Part shown: piece by piece, positions 26,099 to 34,907 of the stretch
How positions within the stretch are numbered: position 1 is the stretch's first letter
Layout of the letters: the number at the start of each line of letters is the position of its first letter
NCBI RefSeq assembly: GCF_008087625.1
Contig: NZ_CP042997.1
Span: forward strand, 6,200,001 to 6,264,000
Reading direction: 5' to 3'
Length of the DNA: 64,000 nucleotides
DNA from: Aquisphaera giovannonii
GTDB lineage: Bacteria > Planctomycetota > Planctomycetia > Isosphaerales > Isosphaeraceae
The notes under the pieces: model-generated
Told to the model about the DNA's origin: nothing
Database searches by the model: none
Seen by the model: the letters and a program-made list of their open reading frames with translations, nothing else
Made by a program: the position numbers and the translations under genes

Positions 26099-29000
26099 AT
26101 GTCGATCGTGACGAGCCCCGCAACTCCGAGCTCGGACCCGCGCCTCGGCGCCGGCCGGGACGTCGGCGACGGGGCGGCCATCGAGGAGCGGACCCGGGAG
26201 ATCGGCCGCGACCTGTTCCGGCGGATCGGTCGGGGGCCCAGGCCCTGGCAGAGGGGCTGGTGGGACGACCGCCTGATGGACAACACGCTCAGCGACCCCC
26301 AGGTCCGCGTGCAGCTCTTCCGGTTCATCGACGCCCTCCCCGCGCTCCGGGCCCCGGCCTCGGTCCGCACGCACCTGGAGGAATACCTGGCCGAGGCCGG
26401 CGACCGCGTGCCGGCCTGGCTGCGGCTGGCCGTCCGCCTGGCCCCGCCCGGCACCGAGCGCGAGGCGATGCTCGCCTGGTCGGCCCGGACCGCGGCCGGC
26501 GTGATGGCCCGCAAGTTCATCGCCGGCTCGACCCCGGAGCAGGCCGCGCAGACGGTCATGGCCCTGCGGAGGAAGTCGGTCGCCTTCACGGCCGACCTGC
26601 TGGGCGAGGCCGTCATCAGCGAGGCCGAGGCCGACGTCTACCAGCGGACCTGCATCGAGATCCTCGAGGGCCTCTCCGGGCCGCTTGCCGCCGCGCCCGA
26701 GGTCCCGCTCATCGACCGCGACGACCGCGGGCCGATCCCCCGCGTGAACCTCTCGCTCAAGCTGTCCAGCCTGACGACGCACTTCGACCCGATCCACGCC
26801 GAGGCCACGATCGACGCCGTGGCCGCGCGGCTGCGGCCGATCCTCCGGACGGCCCGGAAGCTCGGCGCCTACGTCCACGTGGACATGGAGCAGTACTCCT
26901 ACCGGGCCCTCAGCTACGACCTCTTCCGCCGCGTCTTCGGCGAGCCCGAGTTCCGCGACTGGCCGGACGTCGGCATCGTCGTCCAGGCCTACCAGCCGGA
27001 CGCCGAGTCCGAGCTGGAGATGCTCCGCGACTTCGCCCGGTCCCGCGGCGCCCCGATCACGATCCGCCTGGTGAAGGGGGCCTACTGGGACTACGAGGTC
27101 CTGATGGCCCGCCAGCTCGGCTGGCCGGAGCCGGTCTACCTGCGCAAGTGGGAGACCGACGCCTGCTACGAGCGCTGCTCCCGGTTCCTGATCGACCACC
27201 ACGAGACCCTCCGCCCGGCCTTCGCCGGCCACAACGTCCGGAGCCTCTCCTACGCGATGGCCCTGGCCGAGGCCCGCGGCCTGCCGAAGGGCGCGATCGA
27301 GCTCCAGACCCTCTACGGCATGGGCGACGCCATCCAGGACGCCCTCGTCGCCCGCGGCCAGCGCGTCCGCGTGTACACCCCGTACGGCGCGATGCTCCCC
27401 GGCATGGCCTACCTGGTCCGCCGGCTGCTCGAGAACACCTCCAACGAGTCGTTCCTGAAGGCCAGCTCGGCCCGGGACGTCCCCGTCGAGACCTTGCTCC
27501 GCAATCCCGAGGAGATCGGCTCCATGTCCCTTCTCAGCCGCAAGGCCGCCCCGCCGGCCGCCGCCCCCCCGGCGGGCGAGCTGCCCCCGTTCCGGAACGC
27601 CCCCACGGCCGACTTCGCGAAGGCCGAGAACCGCCGGGCCATGGTCGAGGCCCTCGCGCAGGTCCGCGGCCGGTTCGGCAAGGACTACCCGCTCCTGATC
27701 GACGGCCGGGAGGTCATGACCGAGTCCAGGATCGACTCCCTCGACCCGGCCCAGCAGACCCGCGTCGTCGGCCGCTCGGCGTCGGCCGACGCGGGGCACG
27801 CCGAGGCCGCGATCGCCGCGGCGAAGAAGGCGTTGAAGGCCTGGTCGGCCCGGAGCCCCCGCGAGCGGGCCGACGTGCTGCTGAAGGCCGCGGCGCTGAT
27901 CCGCGAGCGCCGGTTCGAGCTGATCGCCTGGATGGTCTACGAGTGCGGCAAGCCCTGGCGCGAGGCCGACGGCGAGCTCGTCGAGGCGAGCGACTTCTGC
28001 GAGCTCTACGCCCGCGACATGATCCGGATCGCCGAGCCCCGCCGCCGCGACGTCCCGGGCGAGACGAACGCCTGCACGCCCATCCCGCGCGGGGTCGTCA
28101 GCGTCATCGCCCCCTGGAACTTCCCGCTGGCGATCTCCTGCACGATGGTCGCCGGCGCGCTCGTCGCCGGCAACACGGTCGTCTACAAGCCCTCCGAGCA
28201 GTCGCCGGTCGTCGGCTGGCACCTCGTGAAGATCCTCCACGAGGCCGGCGTGCCCGCCGGGGCCCTGAACTACCTGCCCGGCGTCGGCGAGGCCGTCGGC
28301 CCGACCCTGGTGAAGCATCCCGACGTGAACATGGTCGCCTTCACGGGCTCCCGCGACGTCGGCCTGCTCGTCAACCGCCTCGCGGCCGAGACGCCGCCGG
28401 GCCAGGACCACGTCAAGCGCGTGATCGCGGAGATGGGCGGCAAGAACGCGCTCATCATCGACGACGACGCGGACCTGGACGAGGCCGTCGTGGGCGTGGT
28501 GAACGCGGCCTTCGGCTACTCGGGCCAGAAGTGCTCCGCCTGCTCGCGGGCGATCGTCCTGGACGGCGTCTACGACGCGTTCCTGGCCCGGCTCGTCGAG
28601 GCGGCGAGGTCCGTGAAGGTCGGCCCGGCGGAGGACCCCGAGACGCTCGTCGGCCCGGTCATCGACGCCGACTCCCGGAGGAAGATCCTCTCCTACAAGG
28701 AGGTCGCCCGCCGGGAGGGCCGCGTGGTGCTGGACACGGACGTGGCCGAGAAGGCCGTCGTCGGCACCTACGTCGGCCCGATGATCGTCGCGGACGTCCC
28801 GCCCGATGCCCGGGTGGCGCAGGAGGAGATCTTCGGCCCGCTGCTCTCGGTGATCCGCGCCCGCGACCTGGACCATGCCCTGGAGATCGCCAATGGCACG
28901 CCGTACGCCCTGACCGGGGGCATCTACTCGCGGAGCCCGGTGAACATCGAGCGGGCGCGGCGGGAGTTCCTGGTCGGCAACCTCTACATCAACCGCGGCA

Positions 29001-29197
29001 ACACCGGCGCCATGGTGGACCGCCAGCCGTTCGGCGGCTTCAAGCTCTCCGGCATCGGCACCAAGGCCGGCGGCTCGGAGTATCTGTACGAGTTCCTGAT
29101 CATGCGCAGCATCACCGAGAACACGATGCGTCGGGGCTTCGCCCCCGAGGACCCGGCCGCGCCGGAGCCGGCGGCCGCGGCGAGCGGGAGGCTGTGA
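26099..29197 (+). CDS. putA: Bifunctional proline dehydrogenase / L-glutamate gamma-semialdehyde dehydrogenase
   Basis: This 1032-residue enzyme oxidises proline to pyrroline-5-carboxylate (FAD) and then to glutamate (NAD+). The first half is the proline dehydrogenase barrel (VNLSLKLSSLTTHFDP, YVHVDMEQYSYRALSYDLFR, ITIRLVKGAYWDYE, ELQTLYGMGD). The second half is an aldehyde dehydrogenase: SVIAPWNFPLAISCTMVAGA, FTGSRDVG, EMGGKNALIIDDDADLDEAV with the catalytic Glu, and GYSGQKCSACSRAIV with the catalytic Cys near residue 810. The ribbon-helix-helix DNA-binding end of E. coli PutA is absent, so it is a short, purely enzymatic type. ATG 26099 follows GGAGGAG; a TTG at 26093 is an alternative. Confidence 0.96.
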   Translation: MSIVTSPATPSSDPRLGAGRDVGDGAAIEERTREIGRDLFRRIGRGPRPWQRGWWDDRLMDNTLSDPQVRVQLFRFIDALPALRAPASVRTHLEEYLAEAGDRVPAWLRLAVRLAPPGTEREAMLAWSARTAAGVMARKFIAGSTPEQAAQTVMALRRKSVAFTADLLGEAVISEAEADVYQRTCIEILEGLSGPLAAAPEVPLIDRDDRGPIPRVNLSLKLSSLTTHFDPIHAEATIDAVAARLRPILRTARKLGAYVHVDMEQYSYRALSYDLFRRVFGEPEFRDWPDVGIVVQAYQPDAESELEMLRDFARSRGAPITIRLVKGAYWDYEVLMARQLGWPEPVYLRKWETDACYERCSRFLIDHHETLRPAFAGHNVRSLSYAMALAEARGLPKGAIELQTLYGMGDAIQDALVARGQRVRVYTPYGAMLPGMAYLVRRLLENTSNESFLKASSARDVPVETLLRNPEEIGSMSLLSRKAAPPAAAPPAGELPPFRNAPTADFAKAENRRAMVEALAQVRGRFGKDYPLLIDGREVMTESRIDSLDPAQQTRVVGRSASADAGHAEAAIAAAKKALKAWSARSPRERADVLLKAAALIRERRFELIAWMVYECGKPWREADGELVEASDFCELYARDMIRIAEPRRRDVPGETNACTPIPRGVVSVIAPWNFPLAISCTMVAGALVAGNTVVYKPSEQSPVVGWHLVKILHEAGVPAGALNYLPGVGEAVGPTLVKHPDVNMVAFTGSRDVGLLVNRLAAETPPGQDHVKRVIAEMGGKNALIIDDDADLDEAVVGVVNAAFGYSGQKCSACSRAIVLDGVYDAFLARLVEAARSVKVGPAEDPETLVGPVIDADSRRKILSYKEVARREGRVVLDTDVAEKAVVGTYVGPMIVADVPPDARVAQEEIFGPLLSVIRARDLDHALEIANGTPYALTGGIYSRSPVNIERARREFLVGNLYINRGNTGAMVDRQPFGGFKLSGIGTKAGGSEYLYEFLIMRSITENTMRRGFAPEDPAAPEPAAAASGRL

Positions 29198-29552
29198 GAG
29201 GCGATTCCGTCAGTCCCCGATCTCCCACGGCCGTCCCTTCGCTAACCCCCGAACAGGGCCGCTTCCTTCCGGTCCCCTCCCTCGCGGTGGCGGCAGGGGA
29301 CCGGGAGGCCCACTCGACTCGAGTGGTGGGTAACGATAGGCCCACGGTGGGGGAGGGGACCGGAGCGGCGGCCGCGCTGGGCCGAGGGCGGCAATTCGCC
29401 GCGCGGAGGGGGCTCTCACTGAGAACCTGTCCCATAAGCGACGCTTCCTGGAAGCCTTGCGAAGAAGGCCGGCCGATCCCGGTGGCATCATCCCAAATGA
29501 CCGGGGAGCCATCACGGGGAGGTTGACGGTTGGCACCGCCCTGCATGTGCGG

Positions 29553-29746
29553 GTGACCACGATCGCCGGATCGTGGTTCGGACGGGCGAAGCCTCCACCC
29601 TCGCACGTCAGTGCGACCCGGGACGCGGGGGCATCGGGGCGAGGACGAGGCTCCTCCCGCGGGCCGAGGCCGGCCCCCCAGGTCCGGCTGACGCCGGAGG
29701 CTGGAGGCTTCGCCCGTCCGAACCACCCGCTCACGCGGGTGGTCAC
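29553..29746. repeat. Large compound inverted repeat (possible MITE or structured RNA)
   Basis: A perfect 24-bp inverted repeat pairs 29574-29597 with 29702-29725. Outside it, GTGACCAC (29553-29560) pairs with GTGGTCAC (29739-29746). Two small hairpins sit between inner and outer arms: ACGATC-GCCG-GATCGT on the left and CCCGC-TCAC-GCGGG on the right. About 105 bases of GC-rich sequence form the centre. No transposase gene is near. Confidence 0.8.
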
Positions 29747-29814
29747 GTGTTCATAAATTACCCGGCGAAGTGTCAAGTTGGGGCTCCAGCCTCTGGGACG
29801 ATCCCATCCCGGTT

Positions 29815-29906
29815 CTCCCCCTTACGAAGGGGGAGTCGGAGGGGGGGTATTGGTCCAGCCGAGGCGATCGAACTCACCCCCTGTATCCCCCCTTCGTAAG
29901 GGGGAA
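29815..29906. repeat. Pair of inverted CCCCCTTACGAAGGGGGA palindromes
   Basis: The palindromic unit CTCCCCCTTACGAAGGGGGAG at 29815-29835 recurs in the opposite orientation at 29886-29906, giving a larger hairpin with a loop of about 50 bases that itself contains complementary G-run and C-run segments. This looks like a bacterial intergenic palindromic repeat and lies downstream of both flanking genes, where it could also act as a bidirectional terminator. Confidence 0.7.
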
Positions 29907-29979
29907 GCGGATTCGGCCCTCGGCGATGACCGGGGCACTTCGAAGGAGTCAGGGGCCTCGGCGCGGGCTTGTGAGACCG

Positions 29980-31206
29980 TCACTGAGTCGCGGCGCCGTC
30001 GCGGGCGTCAGTCTCGCCCGCGGCCGGCGTCGGCTCGGCCGGCTGCCTCGGCATGATGAAGCCGAAGGTGGAGCCGCGGCCGGGCTGGCTCTGGCACTCG
30101 ACGCGGCCGCCGTGGAGCTCGACGAAGGCCTTGACCAGGCAGAGGCCCAGGCCCATCCCCCGCTTGCAGAACTGGAAGTCGCCGGAGGAGTGGTGGAGGG
30201 TGTCGAAGCCGGTGAAGAAGGGCTCGAAGAGGTAGGGCTGCTCGCCGTCCCGGATCCCGACCCCCTCGTCCTCGACGGCCACGCGCGTCCAGCCCTCCGG
30301 CCGGCCGGCGTTCTCGATGCGGATGCGGATCGTGCCGCCGTCGGGCGTGAACTTGATCGCGTTGGCGATCAGGTTGATCATCACATCCATGAGCTTGGAA
30401 GAGTCCCCCGTGACGTCCTTCGCGGCGGGTTCCGCGCGGACGTCGGCCCACTGGCCGCGGCCCTCCAGGTGGGGGGCGAGGGTCTCCACGGCCTCGAGGG
30501 CGATCCGCCCCAGGTCCACCTCCTCGCGTGCCATGGTGCGGCCGAAGGACCGGGTGTCGACGAGGTCGAGCATCCGACGGACGTTGCGGCCCAGGCGGTC
30601 CGCCGCGGCGCCGATCCGGTCGACCCACTGCCGCTCCTGCTCCGTGGCCCCGGCCCCCATGGAGAGCTTCCAGAGGTCGGCGAGGCCGAGGATCACGGCC
30701 ACCGGCGTGTTCAGCTCGTGGCTGGCGACCTCGAGGAAGGCGCTCTTGAGACGGTTGGCCTCCTCCAGGCGCGCGTTGCTGGCCTTCAGCTCGTCGAGGA
30801 GCCGGGCCTTCTCCACGATCAGGTCGTGCCGCTCCACCGCCTGCCGCAGCGCCGACTCGAGCTCGCCGGGCTCCCACGGCTTGGTGATGTAGCGGAAGAC
30901 GTTCCCCTCGTTGATCGCGTCGACGACGGCGTGGATGTCCGAGAAGGCGGTGAACAGCAGGCGCGTGGCGTCGGGGCGGATGGACCGGGCCCGGCGGAGG
31001 ACCTCCACGCCCGTCATCCCGGGCATCCGCTGGTCGGTCAGGATCACCGCCACCTCGGGGTCCTCGCGGAGGACGTCCAGGGCCGCGGGGCCGTCCTCGC
31101 GGGTGACGACGCGATAGGACCGCCGCAGCAGGGCGTGGACCGAGCGGAGCACGTCGGCCTCGTCGTCGACCACCAGCACCTTGGGGCGATCCTGCACGGT
31201 TGGCAT
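29980..31206 (-). CDS. Response regulator-histidine kinase fusion protein
   Basis: The 408-residue soluble protein has an N-terminal receiver domain (LVVDDEADV, phospho-acceptor Asp58 in LTDQRMPGM, Lys109 in YITKPW) followed by a coiled linker and a histidine kinase core. The H box reads EVASHELNTPVAVI with His163. The ATPase part shows NLIANAIKFTPDGG (N box), VEDEGVGI, and GMGLGLCLVKAFVELHGGRV. There is no membrane segment or input domain, so it receives phosphate through its receiver and passes it on. It lies 73 bases after the next gene on the same strand, which encodes another receiver protein, suggesting a phosphorelay pair. Confidence 0.92.
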   Translation of the reverse strand: MPTVQDRPKVLVVDDEADVLRSVHALLRRSYRVVTREDGPAALDVLREDPEVAVILTDQRMPGMTGVEVLRRARSIRPDATRLLFTAFSDIHAVVDAINEGNVFRYITKPWEPGELESALRQAVERHDLIVEKARLLDELKASNARLEEANRLKSAFLEVASHELNTPVAVILGLADLWKLSMGAGATEQERQWVDRIGAAADRLGRNVRRMLDLVDTRSFGRTMAREEVDLGRIALEAVETLAPHLEGRGQWADVRAEPAAKDVTGDSSKLMDVMINLIANAIKFTPDGGTIRIRIENAGRPEGWTRVAVEDEGVGIRDGEQPYLFEPFFTGFDTLHHSSGDFQFCKRGMGLGLCLVKAFVELHGGRVECQSQPGRGSTFGFIMPRQPAEPTPAAGETDARDGAATQ

Positions 31207-31279
31207 CGGCCTGTGGCCCTCGAGCCCGATCCCTCGGGAGGCGTCGGCCCGCGGGGGCGGGGCCGGGGCGGTCCCGCCT

Positions 31280-32119
31280 TCAGGAGGCCTTGGAGGGGGC
31301 GAACCTCTTGATCAGGGTGACCTCGTTGCCCTGCTCGTTGTGCCGCATCTCGTCCACCATGCCCTGGCAGATGAGCAGGCCGAAGCCCCCCGCGCGGAGC
31401 CCGAGCTGCTCGCGGACGTCCAGGTGGCTGAACGGGTCGTCGGGCATCGCGGCGTGCGGCAGGTGGCTGCGGTCGAAGCCCGCGCCCTGGTCGCGGACGG
31501 TGATCTCCAGGTAGTCGTCGTGGATCCGGTAGGTGATCTTCACGGGGCGGTCGGGCTGGTGCTGGTTGCCCCACTCGATGGCGTTGTGGGCCATCTCCAT
31601 CACGGCCTGCCGGAGCTGCATCACCTGCTCGTCGGTCAGCGGCGTGGCCTGGCAGACGTGCATGAGGAAGTCGTTGAGGTCCTTCAGCAGCGAGATCTCG
31701 CTGTTCAGCTCGACGCTGACCTCGCCGTGGAGGGCCCGCTGGTGGATGCTGTTCCGCCAGGCGCGGGCCGCGGAGATGGCGTCGAGCAGCTCCTCGACGC
31801 CGTAGGGCTTGGTCACGTAGGCGTTGGCGCCGACGCGGAAGCCGTGGACGCGGTGCTGCATGTCGTCGAGGGCCGTGAGCATGACGACGGGGATCAGCAT
31901 CGTCGCGCGGTCGAGGCGGAGCTGCCGGCAGACGTCGAAGCCGTTGATGTCCGGGAGCATCAGGTCCAGCAGCAGGACGTCCGGGACGTGCTTGCGGGCG
32001 AGGCGCAGGGCGGTCGTGCCGTCCTCGGCGACGAGCGGCTCGAAGTCGCGCATCCGCAGGATCCGGGCGACGAGCGCCGCCTGGTCCGGATGATCTTCCA
32101 CGATGAGCGCCTTAGCCAT
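31280..32119 (-). CDS. Response regulator with RsbW-type anti-sigma kinase-like ATPase domain
   Basis: The 279-residue protein begins MAKALIVEDHPDQAALVARI, a receiver domain with Asp52 in LLLDLMLPDI and Lys in YVTKPYG. The second half is an ATPase of the anti-sigma factor type rather than a histidine kinase: MEMAHNAIEWGNQ (N box), VRDQGAGFD and GGFGLLICQGMVDEM, with no phospho-accepting His box. Such domains bind and inhibit sigma factors or phosphorylate anti-anti-sigma proteins. Here the switch would be controlled by receiver phosphorylation (inference). The GTPase gene ends 14 bases upstream and the receiver-kinase gene follows. Confidence 0.9.
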   Translation of the reverse strand: MAKALIVEDHPDQAALVARILRMRDFEPLVAEDGTTALRLARKHVPDVLLLDLMLPDINGFDVCRQLRLDRATMLIPVVMLTALDDMQHRVHGFRVGANAYVTKPYGVEELLDAISAARAWRNSIHQRALHGEVSVELNSEISLLKDLNDFLMHVCQATPLTDEQVMQLRQAVMEMAHNAIEWGNQHQPDRPVKITYRIHDDYLEITVRDQGAGFDRSHLPHAAMPDDPFSHLDVREQLGLRAGGFGLLICQGMVDEMRHNEQGNEVTLIKRFAPSKAS

Positions 32120-32133
32120 CGATCGGTACCCCG

Positions 32134-33129
32134 CTAGGCGACGTGCAGCTCCACGACGTCGCCGTCCTGCAATTCGTGGTCGCGCTTGACCGTCTGCCCG
32201 TCGAAGACCCCGCTGCCCCAGACCCGGGCCGACTTCAGGCCTTGCTCGAAATCCCGGTGGATCTCCCGGGCCAGGTCGAGCACGGTGCTGCCGAACGGCA
32301 GGGTGAACGGCCGGGAGCGATCGACGGGCTTGCCGGGGATTTTCGTGTAGACGCGAAGGACTCCTAATAGATGGTATGCGGCGTCCCGCACCGATTCCAG
32401 CCCTTGCCCGCCCTCCGCCGACGCCGGGATGACGGGGAATGCCGGCTCGAAGAACTCGCGGACCACCGCCAGCCGGTCCCCGGCGCCCGGGTCGTCCTGC
32501 TTGTTGGCGATCATCGCCGTCTTGACGTGCCGGAGCGACTCGTCGTGGTCGTCGAAGGGGAGCGTGCCCACCAGCTCGGTCTTCGTGGCCGCGAGCCGCC
32601 GGAGCATCGCGTCGACGGCCTCGACCACGTCGTCGCTGCCCAGGTCGGCCACCAGCAACGCGGCGTCGGCCGAGCGGACGACGCCGGGCACCCAGGGCTC
32701 CAGGAACTCCGGGGAGATGGGGGGCAGGTCCACGAGCTGGACGGGCACGTCCTGCCACATCATGATGCCGGGCTGGGGTGCCCTCGTCGTGAACGGGTAG
32801 GCGGCGACCTCCGGGCGGGCGTTCGTGAGCGCGGCCAGCAGGGCGCTCTTGCCCGCGTTGGGCGGCCCGACGAGGACCACCTGGCCGGCGCCCTCGCGGG
32901 GCACCGCGTGGCTGACGCCGCCCTTCTTCGCCCCGGCCTTGCCCCCCTCGATCTCGTCCTTCTGCCGGCTGATCTTCTGCTTCAGGTCGGACTGGAGCTT
33001 CTCCGTCCCCTTGTGCTTGGGGAGGAGCCGGAACATCTCCCGGAGCTTCTCGAGCCGATCCGCGGGCGTGGAGGCGCGCCGGAATTCCTCCTCGGCCTTC
33101 AGGTAGGGCGGCGGCAGGTTGGCCGGCAT
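32134..33129 (-). CDS. DRG/Obg-like GTPase with C-terminal TGS domain
   Basis: The 331-residue protein has an N-terminal helical region (YLKAEEEFRRASTPADRLEK), then a GTPase domain with VVLVGPPNAGKSALLAALTN (phosphate loop near residue 95), switch sequence YPFTTRAPQPGIM and ANKQDDPGAGD as the guanine-specificity motif. The third motif reads VDLPP where the usual form is DxPG. The last 70 residues are a TGS domain (FGSTVLDLAREIHRDFEQGL, DGDVVELHV), as in DRG and ThrRS proteins, which bind RNA or ribosomes. A role in translation or stress is inferred from the family. It is first in an apparent operon with the two receiver proteins. Confidence 0.9.
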   Translation of the reverse strand: MPANLPPPYLKAEEEFRRASTPADRLEKLREMFRLLPKHKGTEKLQSDLKQKISRQKDEIEGGKAGAKKGGVSHAVPREGAGQVVLVGPPNAGKSALLAALTNARPEVAAYPFTTRAPQPGIMMWQDVPVQLVDLPPISPEFLEPWVPGVVRSADAALLVADLGSDDVVEAVDAMLRRLAATKTELVGTLPFDDHDESLRHVKTAMIANKQDDPGAGDRLAVVREFFEPAFPVIPASAEGGQGLESVRDAAYHLLGVLRVYTKIPGKPVDRSRPFTLPFGSTVLDLAREIHRDFEQGLKSARVWGSGVFDGQTVKRDHELQDGDVVELHVA

Positions 33130-33248
33130 CGCGGCGACTCTCCACGGCGGATCGGGACGCAACCCTAAGAACCGTATCGAGTGCCGTCGGGCATTGCAAG
33201 GGCCCGCGCCCCCGCGGGATGCCCTCCCGCCACGCCGGCCGCGGCGTC

Positions 33249-34286
33249 TCACGACTCCCCCGGGGCGACCTCGTTGTTGCGGCGGGCCGCCGCCTCGGTG
33301 AGGGCGGTGATCCACGACGGCGACATGCGCGAGGTGCTGTCCTTGCCCAGGGCCGCCCGGGTGCCGATCCCGCCGGGGCCGGGCAGGAGCGCGTTGACCG
33401 CCCCCAGCAGGTCGGCCGTGACGCCCGGGAAGAGGCCGTGGAACACGGCCGCGACCTTCGCCGGCAGGGAGACGATCAGCTCCGGGTCGCCGTGCTCCAT
33501 CGCGCCGACGATGGCCCTCGCCGCGGCCTCGGCGCCGATGGAGAGCCCCGGCAGGGAGTCGCCGATGCTGAACCAGGCGTACTCGGCCCGGTGCCGGCCC
33601 TTGAACTGCGCGTTGCGGGGGCTGCCGGTGCGCATCAGGCCGGGGAGGACCGTGGTCACGTGGATGCCGTCCTTGAGCAGCTCCGCCCTCATCCCCTCGG
33701 AGAGGCCCCGCAGCGCGAACTTGCTCGCGGAGTAGGGGACCAGGTGCGGCACGCTGACCGCCCCGCCGATCGACGAGATGTTCACGATCCGCCCGGACTT
33801 CCGGGCCCGCATCTCCGGGAGCACCTCCATCGTCGTGTAGAGCGGGGCCCAGAAGTGGGTCTTGAGCGCGTCCTCGTAATCCTGGAGCGTGGTGACCTCG
33901 AGCGGGCCGGCCTGGATGACCCCCGCGTTGTTGATCACCGCGTCGATCCGCCCGCAGGCCTCCCGCGCGAGCCGGACCATCCGCGCGACGTCCTCGCGGT
34001 CGGTCACGTCGCAGGGGATCGCGACGACCCGGGCGCCGCGGCCGCTCAGCTCCTTGCTGGCCCGGTCCAGCTCGTCCGCGTCGCGGGCGCAGAGGACCAG
34101 GCGGGCGCCCCGGGCGGCGAGCTCCCGCGCGAGGACGAGCCCCAGCCCCCGCGAGCCGCCCGTCACCAGGACGACGCGGCCCGCCAGGTCGATCCTCCGC
34201 CGCCACCGGAGCAGCTCGCGGCCGGCGAGGGCCGCCCCGGCGCCGGCCGCGGCGGCCAAGAGGGCGTTGCGCACGACTCGATTCAT
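33249..34286 (-). CDS. Short-chain dehydrogenase/reductase, membrane-anchored
   Basis: The 345-residue protein has an N-terminal hydrophobic segment (NALLAAAAGAGAALAGRELL) followed by a classical SDR fold: VVLVTGGSRGLGLVLARELA (cofactor loop), CDVTDREDVARMV, VINNAGVIQAG, IVNISSIGGA, and the catalytic YSASK with upstream Ser. The substrate is unknown. The C-terminal extension of about 80 residues beyond the core (EAAARAIVGAMEHGDPEL onward) is common in the DltE-like subgroup. It is transcribed in the same direction as the GTPase gene but separated by 119 bases. ATG 34286 is chosen at the start of the hydrophobic segment. Confidence 0.9.
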   Translation of the reverse strand: MNRVVRNALLAAAAGAGAALAGRELLRWRRRIDLAGRVVLVTGGSRGLGLVLARELAARGARLVLCARDADELDRASKELSGRGARVVAIPCDVTDREDVARMVRLAREACGRIDAVINNAGVIQAGPLEVTTLQDYEDALKTHFWAPLYTTMEVLPEMRARKSGRIVNISSIGGAVSVPHLVPYSASKFALRGLSEGMRAELLKDGIHVTTVLPGLMRTGSPRNAQFKGRHRAEYAWFSIGDSLPGLSIGAEAAARAIVGAMEHGDPELIVSLPAKVAAVFHGLFPGVTADLLGAVNALLPGPGGIGTRAALGKDSTSRMSPSWITALTEAAARRNNEVAPGES

Positions 34287-34495
34287 GGCCTTCTCTCCTC
34301 TCCCGATCCTTCCCCCGTTCCCCGATGTCCCAGGGCAGGGGGAAGGCAAATGCCCTGCCGTGCCCGCGGCCCGGCGGCCCGAGGGGTCCTCGCCGCATCG
34401 GAACGGGAGTTGCGTAACGTCCGGCCATGGCCCCGCCCCGCGGGGTCGACCCGACTTCCGCAACAGGCGAGCTACCTTCCCGAAGGAGATCCCCG

Positions 34496-34819
34496 ATGAG
34501 TCGCATGACGAACACCGCCGGCACGGCCCAGAACCTGGGCAACCACCCCGGCCACCCCGCCCGCACCGACCACACCGAGGGCGTCGTGGCGAGGACCATC
34601 GAGGAGCAGACCGCGAAGCTGCCCTCGGACATCTTCCTGTGGGCCGCCGGCGCGTCGATCCTCGGCTCGCTGACCCTGAAGGCGACCGGGCGTGCGCACG
34701 ACGCCCTCTTCGTCGGCCAGTGGGCCCCGACGTTCCTGCTGCTGGGCATCTACAACAAGATCGTCAAGGTGGCGGGCTCGGACGCCTTCTCGGCGGGCTA
34801 CCAGGGCGGCCCGCGTTGA
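34496..34819 (+). CDS. Small membrane protein of unknown function
   Basis: The 107-residue protein starts at 34496 after AAGGAGAT. The first 45 residues are polar (His/Thr-rich), then two probable membrane helices, LPSDIFLWAAGASILGSLTL and APTFLLLGIYNKIVKVAG, separated by a short polar loop. No family motif is recognised. A GC hairpin (about 34835-34861) follows the stop codon. It may share a stress-related role with the downstream pyridoxamine-oxidase-like gene, but this is only from position. Confidence 0.75.
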   Translation: MSRMTNTAGTAQNLGNHPGHPARTDHTEGVVARTIEEQTAKLPSDIFLWAAGASILGSLTLKATGRAHDALFVGQWAPTFLLLGIYNKIVKVAGSDAFSAGYQGGPR

Positions 34820-34834
34820 TCCGAGACGTCGCGC

Positions 34835-34861
34835 GGCCCCCTCGCCCCCGGGCGAGGGGCC
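34835..34861 (+). terminator. GC hairpin between the small membrane gene and the PNPOx-like gene
   Basis: GGCCCC(C)TCGCC pairs with GGCGAGGGGCC around a CCCG loop with one bulged base. It has no T-tract, so termination would be inefficient or factor-assisted. Confidence 0.35.
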
Positions 34862-34907
34862 GTCGCGAGCCGCCCCGCCGCACGGCCCACGGAGCAGGGA
34901 CGACGCC

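Larger units (their letters stand above)
29198..29979. other. Long intergenic region containing palindromic repeats
   Basis: Nearly 0.8 kb between putA and the response-regulator gene with no supported coding region. Its right-hand half is filled with two different inverted-repeat structures, listed separately. Open frames crossing it translate to low-complexity sequence with mirrored GWFGRAKPP and GGFARPNH strings that come from the inverted arms. A promoter for the genes on either side is not expected here, because both end at this region. Confidence 0.6.

Noticed and set aside
29210-29776. Minus-strand 188-codon frame with GWFGRAKPP and GGFARPNH
   Set aside because: The mirrored peptide strings arise from the arms of the large inverted repeat, not from a protein.
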